DNA of 64,000 bases from Sipunculus nudus (taxonomy: Eukaryota > Annelida > Sipuncula > Golfingiida > Sipunculidae), in the NCBI GenBank assembly GCA_026874595.1, contig CM049306.1, positions 59,776,019 through 59,840,018 on the forward strand. The letters run 5' to 3'. Position 1 is the stretch's first letter, and each line of letters begins with the position of its first letter. This document shows positions 34,201 to 49,000 of this stretch, in pieces. Both the position numbers and the translations under genes were made by a program. The notes under the pieces were generated by a model. That model was not told where the DNA came from and made no database searches. It saw nothing but the letters and a program-made list of their open reading frames with translations.

Positions 34201-36984
34201 TATGTAACTGGTCATCGCGGCCGATAGTATATGGTTGTTAGACCATGCACAAATGTTGTCCAAACATTAAAGCGGCATGACCTCGAGCGACAGAGCCATC
34301 GCACTAGATGAGTGAGAGCCTTGTTGGTATTAATTAATTATCACTGGTCGTCACAACCAAATCATGATTGACGGGCCATAAACAACTGTAATCAAAACAC
34401 AACTTTGAGTTAAGCAATAGAAATACTAGATGGGGACCAACAAAACACCTCGACACATCAGGTTTTTCGACACATCCGACTTTGACACAAGTTGAGTTAA
34501 ATTAGTAAGGTTTTCACTGTTTTTTGCAGGGACTCCACATTTGACTTTGTCACATGAGGGAATTCGACCTAACCAAGTTTGACACAATGAGGTTTCACTG
34601 TATCTTAAATATAATATGCTCAATAGCATTGAAGAGACTGAATGGTAATTAAGGATTGGTGTTTTAACAGTTTATCACCAGCATGACTACTCACAATGTA
34701 TCTCCTCATATTTGCGTGATTAATGTTTATAATTTTACGTTTGTCAGACTTAACTATGGTGATCATGCCACACAGCAGAGAAGAACAAAATTGCTTTCTG
34801 GTCTTCTACGCACTTGGTGTGATTTGAGCATGAATGATCAGGCCTTTCTGGTTGAGGTAGGTGGCAATGTTTATAAAATGTATTGACTGTGTGCCTATTA
34901 TTATCCCTTATTGTATCCGCCAAAACGAAGTTTTGCAGATACTATGTTTTTGACCGGGTTCCGCCGCCGCCGCTTTCGTTCCCGGAGAACTCCTCTGAGA
35001 CTACTAAACGGATTTTTCAAAACTTATTAACGGGTCACATGTTAACTGGTGCCTAACCAAGTGTCCTTGACCTGTGACCTTTCCTCCCTGCCCAGCGTCC
35101 GTTTTTGCATCTGTTTCCACACATAAACTCACATAAATCTCGGGAACCGTTTGACCGATCAGAAAAAATTTTTTACACAAATGTAGCCCTTGGATAGCTT
35201 TATAGCATACACAAAAACAGTGGCACCACCTGCAGCCATTTTTGCACAGCGTCCATCTGTTTGTCTGCCTTGGGTTGAAATCACTCATATCTCTGCAGTC
35301 GTTTGACCAAATTACCTGAAATTTGGTATGCGTAAACATCCTGCATAGCTTTCTTGATTTTATGACAGGTGGCGCCACCTACATTCACATTCACGCTGTA
35401 GACATCCATGCTTATATCTCCAGACTTGTTCGACCAATCAGAAAAAAATTTTTACACAAATGTAGCCCTTGGACAGCTTTATAACATACACAAAAATGGT
35501 GGCGCCACCTGCAGCAATTTTGCACAGCGTCCATCTGTTTGTCTGTCTTGGGTTAAAAACACTCAAATCTCTGCAGTGGTTTGACCAAATTACCTGTAAT
35601 TCGGCATGCGTATACATCCTGGATAGCTTTCTTGATTTTATGACAGGTGGCGCCAGCTTCATTCACGTTCATGCTGCAGACATTAATGCTTATATCTCCG
35701 GACTCGTTTGAACAATCAGAAAAAAAATTTACACAAATGTAGCCCTTGGATAGCTTTATAACATACACAAAAATGGTGGCACCACCTGCAGCCATTTTTG
35801 CACAGCGTCATCTGTTTGTCTCCTGTGGGATAAAATCACTCATATCTCTGCAGTGGTTTTACTTTTCCACCTGAAATTTAGCATATGTATACATCTTGGA
35901 TAGTTTCTCGTTCAAATAACAGGTGGCGCCACCTACAATCATGTTTATGTGGCAGAGATCCATTCTAATATGTAACATATGTAACTCTATTTCCCCTGCC
36001 ACTCAAACCATGCCTCACTTCACCCGTCCTACTCTGATTTTGGCGAATACACGTAGTCGCTTGTTGACTACCTGTATTCTAGTTATTAATATGCCTTATT
36101 TTTTGCCCCCTGCTTCAGCGGAATGGGGGACATTGATTTGGGTTTGTCTGTTTGTCCCTCTGTCTGTCTGTCTGTCTGTCAGGTTTGTTTCCATGTTATA
36201 ACTTTCCTAAATATTATCTGATTTCATTTTTGATATGATGAGTCAGCACATTTAGTTTCACTAATCACCAGAAGATTTGCTAGCGGTGGTCATAAATCTT
36301 GGTCGGGATTGGTTTTGGAGTGTCTATCTGAAAAATAATTCTCTCCAGCTCAAAAACAAAATTATCAAATTTTGGTCCAATTTCTCAATGTGTTGTAGTT
36401 TTTATGTTCACCTGCAGATGTCTCCACATGTCATCTGTTTAAGTTTTTATCTGCCCTCAAGATTTTCTCCACGTCATAATTTTGGTTGCTTATCAAGCAT
36501 GAAAGACAACAAAAGCCCAAAATTGGGGACATCAGTCAGTGGCGGATTCAAGGGGGGCCCACCCGGCCCGGGCCCCCCCTATTTTGCACAGAGCAGGGCA
36601 CTTAACTATTAAGTACAGGCACATCTATCACAAGCTCACATGTAACATATCTGCCTGGAGCTGTCACTATAATTTGATATCTTATATCCTATAATCATGC
36701 CCTCATGATGTTCTACATACACAGGGACATTCCCCTTGACTATGAAAAAATTGTAGACATCTATGCTAACATGAAACCAAGACGCATGACCCTTCTTAAT
36801 CCCATGGATGACAACTAGAATTAAGCTTAGCCTTACATTAATGTGATATATTAGATTAGCATAACAGACTTAGAAAAAACATGGCAAACTTGAAAAGAAA
36901 GGGAGAATTATATGTTTTCTGTTATACTTAACTGAAACTGTGAAAATTATACACCCACCTGTTAGAACAGAATAAGTGAATAAC

Positions 36985-37037
<53 letters not shown>

Positions 37038-40000
37038 TTATCAATAACAATGCTGTCATGATGAGCTACAGCTTATCTTATAATAATAATATGTAAGTGA
37101 TTTCCTTTACTTAGTTTTATGCTGTCATGATGAGCTACAGCTTATCTTATAATAATAATATGTAAGTGATTTCCTTTACTTAGTTTTATGAAACTTTTTT
37201 TGCAGTGGTCACCTGCAGATAATATTTTAATATTTTAGTGAATTTTGTATTCAAGGGAACAATGATTACAAATTTTGGCCATTTTATTCTTTTATGTGAA
37301 TGTTAAGAAGTTTATCTGACAGGTTAAGATTATCTTTGGGTTATCTTCGTCCAAGAGTTAACATGGGTAAACAGCTGGTGCTCGAAAAATATAATTCTAC
37401 ATCTTTGATACACAAATGTAGTTGTCCAAGGCAGAGTTCTGCACAAGTAAAATTTGTCAGGCAGATATCTGTACCATGGATATTAAGAAAATGTGTCAAA
37501 GATATCGACAATTGATTGATAAAAACTTTTTACACAATTTTTATGGCAATTATGTACCAGATATATTATATTCAATCAAAGTTCTACATGTACATATTGA
37601 TGGAGTACCAGTTCATGTGTCAAATAGACCTGACTAGATGATCTTTGGGAGTCTATAGTAGGACATGTACAGCTGATTTGAAAATGTCATATTTTCCTCA
37701 TATATAGAAATGTTGTATAGAATTAAAAAAAAAAGGCCAGACCGTTTTTCAGTAAAAAAACAACACAAACAGTATTTGGACAAGTGTGAAATTACATTTG
37801 AATCATTCAAATGGATTCATATACCACATCAGGAACATTCAGGCAAGTACAAATGAAAGGGACTGTGGATATATTATTATTATTTTTTCAAGTTGTTGAG
37901 AGCAGTCATTTTAATACTTACTCGTTGTGTATTTTATTGCCATGGTTTCATTCTACTTTCTACTGCAGGAGAATAAATGCATCAATGACGTCCTTTAATT
38001 TTGTTACTTTTATATATCCCCCCCCCCATACCTAAATCCAGGACAGGGCCCCCCCTTTTCAAAATTTCTGGATCCGCCCCTGTCAGTTCATTGAATTTGC
38101 TAGTATTCATTGTCTTCTGCTCCATTACTGTATTTTCTAAAATTGTAAATACTCATATATTATTGGATATCACAGCATATCATGATTTAGGAACAGCAGA
38201 ATACAAGGATTAGTTCTGTAGTGATACATTATCTCGCCTGATATGTATCATGTTACTTTGCTCATAATATGGTACATATATTATGCATACTAGTATATAT
38301 TAGAGTTTTATAGTTTAAAGTATTGTTATAATAAAGAGAAAGGAAGCTGAATTTTCCATACAATAAGCAAGTCAGATGCCTTCAACTTGTTTTTGCAATG
38401 TTTCAGCTTACATATCTTAGGACTATACTCAGTTTCTCTATCAGTATCATGCTTACTCTATATTGGATGACTCAACATTAATAGAGTATTAAAACAGGGA
38501 CACCTAACATTACTTATAAGAAATTTGACTTTGTATTGCTTTGTATTCAATAATCATTGATCTCTGTGTATCACTGAAAAGCAGATAATCACATTTTTGT
38601 GGAATGTAATATATATATTATATCAGTCTTCATAGAAATATTAAATTCAAAATAATTGCTTTCATTAATGTCTCTGATTAAATGTATCCCTTTAATAGGA
38701 AGAATATGTTGTATGCTATACATTTCTTAACAGGCTGTTGAAAAACTGCATGTGAGCAAGCCAGTTAGTGATGCCTGCCTTGACTTGCTGGAGGCAGCAA
38801 ACATCACCTTCAGAACCTTTGAAGATAAACCAATCCTTCATGCTGCCCTTGTAGTCCATTCAAAGATACTTGCCATGCGGTCAAGGTAATGTATAATTTT
38901 TTTTAACATAAATTATTTTATCAAAAAATAAACCCTTTATCATAGTGTTTAGTATGTCAGCAATTGATACTGTTGTTGCCTCATATTTCGTATAAGTTTC
39001 AATTTTTCAGTGTTTTGCAAGGGTTCCATTTTCAAGATGGTACCATGGAATAATAGAGATGGTGTATATCAATTATTTTATTATTTAACGTGCAGATAAC
39101 CAACCATTAGATAACTCGCTAGGTAACATTGAATGGGTGGAAATACTGGTTCATTATTGACAGATAAAGTAAATGATCTGTTATTGTTCATAATATCAAA
39201 CTTTTATATACAGCTTATATATATATATAAAGATAATACAGATAATATATATATACACATGGGACTGTTGGAAATGCACCAGTAATGTCTTGTTTAATCT
39301 GTATGGCACCTAGTTTTAAGTCTTTTTTTTATTTTTTGTACCAATGTTACAGAGTTAGGATCTTGGTATATGATATGCAGTGAGGCTGTAATGTAAATGA
39401 CTGATCTCCTGTAGATGGTGTGTCTGATCTCCTGTAGATGGAATGTTACAGAGTAAGGATCTTGGTATATGATATGCAGTGAGGCTGTAGTGTAAATGAC
39501 TGATCTCCTGTAGATGGTGTGTCTGATCTCCTGTAGATGGAATGTTACAGAGTAAGGATCTTGGTATATGATATGCAGTGAGGCTGTAGTGTAAATGACT
39601 GATCTCCTGTAGATGGTGTGTCTGATCTCCTGTAGATGGAATGTTACAGAGTAAGGATCTTGGTATATGATATGCAGTGAGGCTGTAGTGTAAGTGACTG
39701 ATCTCCTGTAGATGGTGTGTCTGATCTCCTGTAGATGGAATGTTACAGAGTAAGGATCTTGGTATATGATATGCAGTGAGGCTGTAGTGTAAATGACTGA
39801 TCTCCTGTAGATGGTGTGTCTGATCTCCTGTAGATAGAATGTTACAGAGTAAGGATCTTGATATATAATATGCAGTAAGGCTGTAATGTAAATGACTGAT
39901 CTCCTGTAGATGGTGTGTCTGATCTCATGTAGATGGAATGTTACAGAGTAAGGATCTTGGTATATGATATGCAGTGAGGCTGTAGTGTAAATGACTGATC

Positions 40001-43000
40001 TCCTGTAGATGGTGTGTCTGATCTCCTGTAGATGGAATGTTACAGAGTAATGATCTTGGTATATGATATGCAGTGAGGCTGTAGTGTAAGTGACTGATCT
40101 CCTGTAGATGGTGTGTCTGATCTCCTGTAGATGGAATGTTACAGAGTAAGGATCTTGGTATATGATATGCAGTGAGGCTGTAGTGTAAATGACTGATCTC
40201 CTGTAGATGGTGTGTTTGATCTCCTGTAGATAGAATGTTACAGAGTAAGGATCTTGGTATATGATATGCAGTGAGGCTGTAGTGTAAATGACTGATATCT
40301 TGTAGATGGTGCATCTGATCTCCTGTAGATGGAATGTTACAGAGTAAGGATCTTGGTATATGATATGCAGTGAGGCTGTAGTGTAAATGACTGATCTCCT
40401 GTAGATATCTTGTGTCTGATCTCCTGTAGATGGAATGTTACAGAGTAAGGATCTTGGTATATGATATGCAGTGAGGCTGTAGTGTAAATGACTGATCTCC
40501 TGTAGATGGTGTGTCTGATCTCCTGTAGATGGAATGTTACAGAGTAAGGATCTTGGTATATGATATGCAGTGAGGCTGTAGTGTAAGTGACTGATCTCCT
40601 GTAGATGGTGTGTCTGATCTCCTGTAGATGGAATGTTACAGAGTAAGGATCTTGGTATATGATATGCAGTGAGGCTGTAGTGTAAATGACTGATCTCCTG
40701 TAGATGGTGTGTCTGATCTCCTGTAGATAGAATGTTACAGAGTAAGGATCTTGATATATAATATGCAGTAAGGCTGTAATGTAAATGACTGATCTCCTGT
40801 AGATGGTGTGTCTGATCTCATGTAGATGGAATGTTACAGAGTAAGGATCTTGGTATATGATATGCAGTGAGGCTGTAGTGTAAATGACTGATCTCCTGTA
40901 GATGGTGTGTCTGATCTCCTGTAGATGGAATGTTACAGAGTAATGATCTTGGTATATGATATGCAGTGAGGCTGTAGTGTAAGTGACTGATCTCCTGTAG
41001 ATGGTGTGTCTGATCTCCTGTAGATGGAATGTTACAGAGTAAGGATCTTGGTATATGATATGCAGTGAGGCTGTAGTGTAAATGACTGATCTCCTGTAGA
41101 TGGTGTGTCTGATCTCCTGTAGATAGAATGTTACAGAGTAAGGATCTTGGTATATGATAAGCAGTGAGGCTGTAGTGTAAATGACTGATATCTTGTAGAT
41201 GGTGTGTCTGATCTCCTGTAGATAGAATGTTACAGAGTAAGGATCTTGGTATATGATATGCAGTGAGGCTGTAGTGTAAATGACTGATCTCCTGTAGATG
41301 GTGTGTCTGATCTCCTGTAGATGGAATGTTACAGAGTAATGATCTTGGTATATGATATGCAGTGAGGCTGTAGTGTAAGTGACTGATCTCCTGTAGATGG
41401 TGTGTCTGATCTCCTGTAGATGGAATGTTACAGAGTAAGGATCTTGGTATATGATATGCAGTGAGGCTGTAGTGTAAATGACTGATCTCCTGTAGATGGT
41501 GTGTCTGATCTCCTGTAGATGGAATGTTACAGAGTAAGGATCTTGGTATATGATATGCAGTGAGGCTGTAGTGTAAATGACTGATCTCCTGTAGATGGTG
41601 TGTCTGATCTCCTGTAGATGGAATGTTACAGAGTAAGGATCTTGGTATATGATATGCAGTGAGGCTGTAGTGTAAGTGACTGATCTCCTGTAGATGGTGT
41701 GTCTGATCTCCTGTAGATGGAATGTTACAGAGTAAGGATCTTGGTATATGATATGCAGTGAGGCTGTAGTGTAAATGACTGATCTCCTGTAGATGGTGTG
41801 TCTGATCTCCTGTAGATAGAATGTTACAGAGTAAGGATCTTGATATATAATATGCAGTAAGGCTGTAATGTAAATGACTGATCTCCTGTAGATGGTGTGT
41901 CTGATCTCATGTAGATGGAATGTTACAGAGTAAGGATCTTGGTATATGATATGCAGTGAGGCTGTAGTGTAAATGACTGATCTCCTGTAGATGGTGTGTC
42001 TGATCTCCTGTAGATGGAATGTTACAGAGTAATGATCTTGGTATATGATATGCAGTGAGGCTGTAGTGTAAGTGACTGATCTCCTGTAGATGGTGTGTCT
42101 GATCTCCTGTAGATGGAATGTTACAGAGTAAGGATCTTGGTATATGATATGCAGTGAGGCTGTAGTGTAAATGACTGATCTCCTGTAGATGGTGTGTTTG
42201 ATCTCCTGTAGATAGAATGTTACAGAGTAAGGATCTTGGTATATGATATGCAGTGAGGCTGTAGTGTAAATGACTGATATCTTGTAGATGGTGCATCTGA
42301 TCTCCTGTAGATGGAATGTTACAGAGTAAGGATCTTGGTATATGATATGCAGTGAGGCTGTAGTGTAAATGACTGATCTCCTGTAGATATCTTGTGTCTG
42401 ATCTCCTGTAGATGGAATGTTACAGAGTAAGGATCTTGGTATATGATATGCAGTGAGGCTGTAGTGTAAATGACTGATCTCCTGTAGATGGTGTGTCTGA
42501 TCTCCTGTAGATGGAATGTTACAGAGTAAGGATCTTGGTATATGATATGCAGTGAGGCTGTAGTGTAAGTGACTGATCTCCTGTAGATGGTGTGTCTGAT
42601 CTCCTGTAGATGGAATGTTACAGAGTAAGGATCTTGGTATATGATATGCAGTGAGGCTGTAGTGTAAATGACTGATCTCCTGTAGATGGTGTGTCTGATC
42701 TCCTGTAGATAGAATGTTACAGAGTAAGGATCTTGATATATAATATGCAGTAAGGCTGTAATGTAAATGACTGATCTCCTGTAGATGGTGTGTCTGATCT
42801 CATGTAGATGGAATGTTACAGAGTAAGGATCTTGGTATATGATATGCAGTGAGGCTGTAGTGTAAATGACTGATCTCCTGTAGATGGTGTGTCTGATCTC
42901 CTGTAGATGGAATGTTACAGAGTAATGATCTTGGTATATGATATGCAGTGAGGCTGTAGTGTAAGTGACTGATCTCCTGTAGATGGTGTGTCTGATCTCC

Positions 43001-46000
43001 TGTAGATGGAATGTTACAGAGTAAGGATCTTGGTATATGATATGCAGTGAGGCTGTAGTGTAAATGACTGATCTCCTGTAGATGGTGTGTCTGATCTCCT
43101 GTAGATAGAATGTTACAGAGTAAGGATCTTGGTATATGATAAGCAGTGAGGCTGTAGTGTAAATGACTGATATCTTGTAGATGGTGTGTCTGATCTCCTG
43201 TAGATAGAATGTTACAGAGTAAGGATCTTGGTATATGATATGCAGTGAGGCTGTAGTGTAAATGACTGATCTCCTGTAGATGGTGTGTCTGATCTCCTGT
43301 AGATGGAATGTTACAGAGTAATGATCTTGGTATATGATATGCAGTGAGGCTGTAGTGTAAGTGACTGATCTCCTGTAGATGGTGTGTCTGATCTCCTGTA
43401 GATGGAATGTTACAGAGTAAGGATCTTGGTATATGATATGCAGTGAGGCTGTAGTGTAAATGACTGATCTCCTGTAGATGATGTGTCTGATCTCCTGTAG
43501 ATAGAATGTTACAGAGTAAGGATCTTGGTATATGATATGCAGTGAGGCTGTAGTGTAAATGACTGATATCTTGTAGATGGTGCGTCTGATCTCCTGTAGA
43601 TAGAATGTTACAGAGTAAGGATCTTGGTATATGATATGCAGTGAGGCTGTAGTGTAAATGACTGATCTCCTGTAGATATCTTGTGTCTGATCTCCTGTAG
43701 ATGGAATGTTACAGAGTAAGGATCTTGGTATATGATATGCAGTGAGGCTGTAGTGTAAATGACTGATCTCCTGTAGATGGTGTGTCTGATCTCCTGTAGA
43801 TGGAATGTTACAGAGTAAGGATCTTGGTATATGATATGCAGTGAGGCTGTAGTGTAAGTGACTGATCTCCTGTAGATGGTGTGTCTGATCTCCTGTAGAT
43901 GGAATGTTACAGAGTAAGGATCTTGGTATATGATATGCAGTGAGGCTGTAGTGTAAATGACTGATCTCCTGTAGATGGTGTGTCTGATCTCCTGTAGATA
44001 GAATGTTACAGAGTAAGGATCTTGATATATAATATGCAGTAAGGCTGTAATGTAAATGACTGATCTCCTGTAGATGGTGTGTCTGATCTCATGTAGATGG
44101 AATGTTACAGAGTAAGGATCTTGGTATATGATATGCAGTGAGGCTGTAGTGTAAATGACTGATCTCCTGTAGATGGTGTGTCTGATCTCCTGTAGATGGA
44201 ATGTTACAGAGTAATGATCTTGGTATATGATATGCAGTGAGGCTGTAGTGTAAGTGACTGATCTCCTGTAGATGGTGTGTCTGATCTCCTGTAGATGGAA
44301 TGTTACAGAGTAAGGATCTTGGTATATGATATGCAGTGAGGCTGTAGTGTAAATGACTGATCTCCTGTAGATGGTGTGTCTGATCTCCTGTAGATAGAAT
44401 GTTACAGAGTAAGGATCTTGGTATATGATAAGCAGTGAGGCTGTAGTGTAAATGACTGATATCTTGTAGATGGTGAGTCTGATCTCCTGTAGATAGAATG
44501 TTACAGAGTAAGGATCTTGGTATATGATATGCAGTGAGGCTGTAGTGTAAATGACTGATCTCCTGTAGATATCTTGTGTCTGATCTCCTGTAGATGGAAT
44601 GTTACAGAGTAAGGATCTTGGTATATGATATGCAGTGAGGCTGTAGTGTAAATGACTGATCTCCTGTAGATGGTGTGTCTTATTCATGAAGGTTTTTAAT
44701 TTATTTTCACAATAATTTTCCTTTTGTTAATATCACAAGATTTAAATGCTCACAAACAAAAGGTGAACCACAGTATTTACTTTTGGCAGATGAAACTTTT
44801 AAGCTTTCAGGCTACAATATGCAGTTCATGCATTTAATTTTTGCTATGCTTATAACAATGACATTTTTATTGCATTAATTTGCTACTGCAATATGTATCC
44901 ATGCCATCAACTTTATCATTAGCACCAGTTCCTACAGTGATCAAAAATAGTATTTTTAGTACACATCTGAATGTTAACTTTCTGGAAATTCCAATTTGAG
45001 ATACTATATTCCTGGATTCCTGTATTTTATGTGTATATTTAAATTTTAGCCGTAACTCTGAGGAGCTGGTTGCAGCAGACAGCCTGATGCTGGATGTTCT
45101 TGTTAATTATCTGAACCCCCCTCCATGTTCAGAGGAGTGCCCTGGATCTGACGCAGCATCCATTAGAAGCCCGTCCACACCTCATACGCCCCGTCCCCAT
45201 CTGTTATCACCAGACACTCAGCACCGATCAGAATATCCAGCAGATAGTGAGACCTCATCAGACGGCTCAGAGCAGGTAAGAGATTACTTACCAGAATATA
45301 CAGCAGATAGTGAGACCTTATCAGACAGCTCAGAGCAGGTAACAGATTACTAACCAGAATATACAGCAGATAGTGAGACCTCATCAGGCAGCTCAGAGCA
45401 GGTAAAGGATTACTGAACAGAATATACAGCAGATAGTGAGACTCCATCAAACAGCTCGGAGCAGGTAACATATTACTGAACAGAATATACAGCAGATAGT
45501 GAGACACCATCAAACAGCTCGGAGCAGGTAACATATTACTGAACAGAATATATTGCAGATGGTGAGATGTCATCAGTCAGCTCAGAGCAGGTAAATGATT
45601 ACTGAACAGAATATACAGTAGATAGTTAGACACGATCAGACAGCTCGGAGCAGGTAACAGATTACTGACCAGAATATATGGCATATAGTGAGATGTCCTC
45701 AGACAGCTCAGAGCAGGTAAAGGATTACTGAACAGAATATACAGCAGATAGTGAGACACCATCAAACAGCTCGGAGCAGGTAACATATTACTGAACAGAA
45801 TATACAGCAGATAGTGAGACACCATCAAACAGCTCGGAGCAGGTAACATATTACTGACCAGAATATATGGCAGATAGTGAGATGTCCTCAGAAAGCTCAG
45901 AGCAGGTAAAAGATTACTGAACAGAATATACAGCAGATAGTGAGACCTCATCAGAAAGCTCAGAGAAATGGAACATGTTTGTCAGTTATTTGAAGAAAGT

Positions 46001-49000
46001 CTTTTATCTTATGTTCTGTGGATATTTTTAGTGAACCTGTGAGCTTATGTGATGGTGCGGCGTCGTGCGGTGTCTGTACGTTAACCATGGCTATCTCAAA
46101 AACGGCAGGAGCTAGCATCACCAAACTTTTTGCAAATAATCAGTCATCCAAAAAATATATCAATGGTGTGTATTTTTTTTCTAACTGCATTTTCTTAGAT
46201 TTTATAGGGAAAAAGCTTTAAAAGCTTTAAAAATCTTCTTCTCCGAAACTGTCAATCCATATTGTCCAATATTTCACAGAAATGATCCCTGGAACAATCT
46301 TTCTCAAGTTTGTTCAAAAAGTTCAAGTTCGGAGATTTTTGGCCGAGTTACAGGAGGTTAAACTTTGTTAACTGTGCAAAAAAGCATATTAAAATTAAAA
46401 TCTCAGAAACGGCTGGAGCTATCATCACCAAATTTTATGCCAACATTGGTCACATAGGTCATATCTGAAATTGAGGTTTTGGTGGTGCCACCAGCATCAG
46501 CCTTTTTTGTACGGGGTCATTAGTGCCTGTATCACACTGAGGGCTACAAAAAACTTCTTCTCTGAAACCATATGGCCAAAATGTTTAATATCGCACAGAA
46601 ATGATCCTAGGTTAGTGCTTTCTGAAGTTTGTTCAAATGGTCTCTTTTCAGGGACTTTTGGCTAAGTTATGGGAAGCTGAGTTTAGTCATATGCCATAAC
46701 AGGCCATTTTAGCTCAGTGGCTAAAAAGATCTCCTTCTCAAAAACCGCTGGGCCAAATTCTTAAATCTCACACATTAATTATCTTCAGATGCTGATAATT
46801 CAAGTTTGTTTAAATGGTTTTGGTTCAGTGCTTTTTGGCTGAGTTACGGGAAGCGGAACTTAGCCAGTTTGTTGTATCTTCCTATATGAGTTATAAACCT
46901 GCAAAACGTTTTTCGACTGATGCCACTGAAGCCAGTTTGTTAAATATTTTACAAGAATAATCCTACAATAATTCTTATAATAATTGTCATTCATGGTTCC
47001 ACATGAATGATTTTTGGCTGTATTATGGAGATTGAATTGAGTCATTTTACCATATATGTTAGCTGTGTGATGCTGTTACATCTAGCCTTGGACCAGTTTA
47101 TTAGCATCTATTACATCATGCCACTAGACATTTAGATTTCAGGTTATATTTGGTTAATATTGACAAGAAAGTTTCTAAAAAGCTTTTAAAAAGTTTAGAT
47201 TTATGATTTAAGTTATTAATCATACCAGGCAATGTTACAATTCTGGATATTTAGCTCTCTGTGGCTATATAAAGACAACTGTACATTGATTATAAATTAT
47301 TGGTATCCTTACTCAATTTAATTATAGAATTTGCCATCAATGAGATATATCTGTATTTTAATTTTGCATTCAGTATGCATCTGTAATAATTTTACATATA
47401 TTCCTGATTTCTTTTTTTTATAAAAAGTCAGATGAAAAGCATTTTGTATTGGGAAAATAAATTTCAAAGTTATTTCAAGTAGGGACCACTTCTGTGTACA
47501 GATGGCAGCACTTGGTTTACCATTGGCAGATTGCCAGTGCCTTGATGTTGGCCATTAGCCAAGATGATGTCAGCTCTATAAATAGTTTTGGCACAGTGCT
47601 AGGATGGGAAGAAGTGCAGCCAGGTATAGGTCAAGAGTTCACTCAGTGCAGTAGCTGCATTCTGTTTATAGCTTTGGCATACTGCTCACTGCATCATATT
47701 TGGCACCAAAGTTCAGCCTGAATCTATTTATAGCTTTGGCAGACTGCCAACTGTGTCAGATTATGCAACAGGTCAAGAGTTCACTCAGTGCAGCCAGGTA
47801 CAGGTCAAAAGTTCACTCAGTCTAGCCAGGTGCAGGTCATGAGTTCACTCAGTGCAGTAGCTTAAGGCAGCAATTTGTCACAGGTCACTCGGGTGCAACT
47901 GCCTTACTCACCTAAGCCTTGTCAGCCCAGTGCATCAAACTCTGGGGAAGTTTGATGAATTGGACTGATACCTGTCTATGCGTCTTTGATGGTATTCTCA
48001 TTTACAAGACAGGTGGTGCCACCTACATTGACTTTTGCAGTGTTTGCGCCTGCTTATTTCTACAGAGGAATTTGATACACCAGCCTAAAATTGAGTATGT
48101 TTATACATATCGGGTAGCTTTATAGTGTACAAGACTGGTGGCACCACCTACAATAATTTTTGCACAGTGTATGGCCCTGCTTATTTCACAGGAGGGGTTT
48201 GACATATCAGTCTGACATTGGGCATATGTATATATCTCTTCGTTGTATATAAGACTGGTGGTGCCAGCTACAATCATTGTATCCGCCAAAACAGAGTTTT
48301 GCGGATACTATGTTTTCCGTTGGAAGCCGACGCTGCCGCCATCACCTCATAGGTTCCCAAAGAAGTGCTCCATAACCACTGGGCAGAATTTTTAGCTCAG
48401 CTGACTATAAGTCATCTGAGCTATAGTCGTGGTCCTTTGTCTGTCGGCTGTCCGTCCGTCCATTAAACTGGCACGTTTTGAAACCGTTAGACCTACGAAT
48501 CAGAAATTCGGCATACAGTTAGATGTCACCAAAATCTCCTACCATATCGAAAATTGGATCATTAGGACTACATTTCTTCGAGATATTAAGGAAAAACCTC
48601 CATTTTCCATAAAAAACCATTGTTACACTATAAGACTGCCTAATATCAAAACCACTGATCTGATTTTGATCATAGTGAATATCCATATTCTTCCATACAT
48701 TTTCTATGTACATACAAAAAATTAGGTCAGTATTGTGTAATTTGTTCAAGTTATGGGCCAGGACATAATGCACCTCATAAAAAATCAGGAAATATATTAA
48801 CTCACTTAACATAAGAATGGCTGAAGCTAGAGACTTCTTTTCAGGGATATAACTCCATTTAATCAAGATTCATTTGTATACTGAAAATTAGATCTGAAAT
48901 TTTCAAATTTTATAAGTTATTTGCATAAATATGAAATCAGTACCCAAAATTGTGCCCAAATTTGGGCATGGCATGTTTTTTCCCTGTAAGTACTGTTGGT

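Larger units (their letters stand above)
36537..38082 (+). mobile_element. hAT-type DNA transposon relic
   Basis: Termini CAGTGGCGGATTCAAG and, inverted, CAGGGGCGGATCCAG, with runs of GGGCCC just inside. Immediately flanked by TCAGT on both sides (36532-36536 and 38083-38087). Inside, 36673-36819 encodes HALMMFYIHRDIPLDYEKIV then PRRMTLLNPMDDN and a stop, resembling the last residues of hAT transposases. The rest of the transposase is gone, and a (TA)n tract and a 69-bp duplication fill the body. Confidence 0.65.
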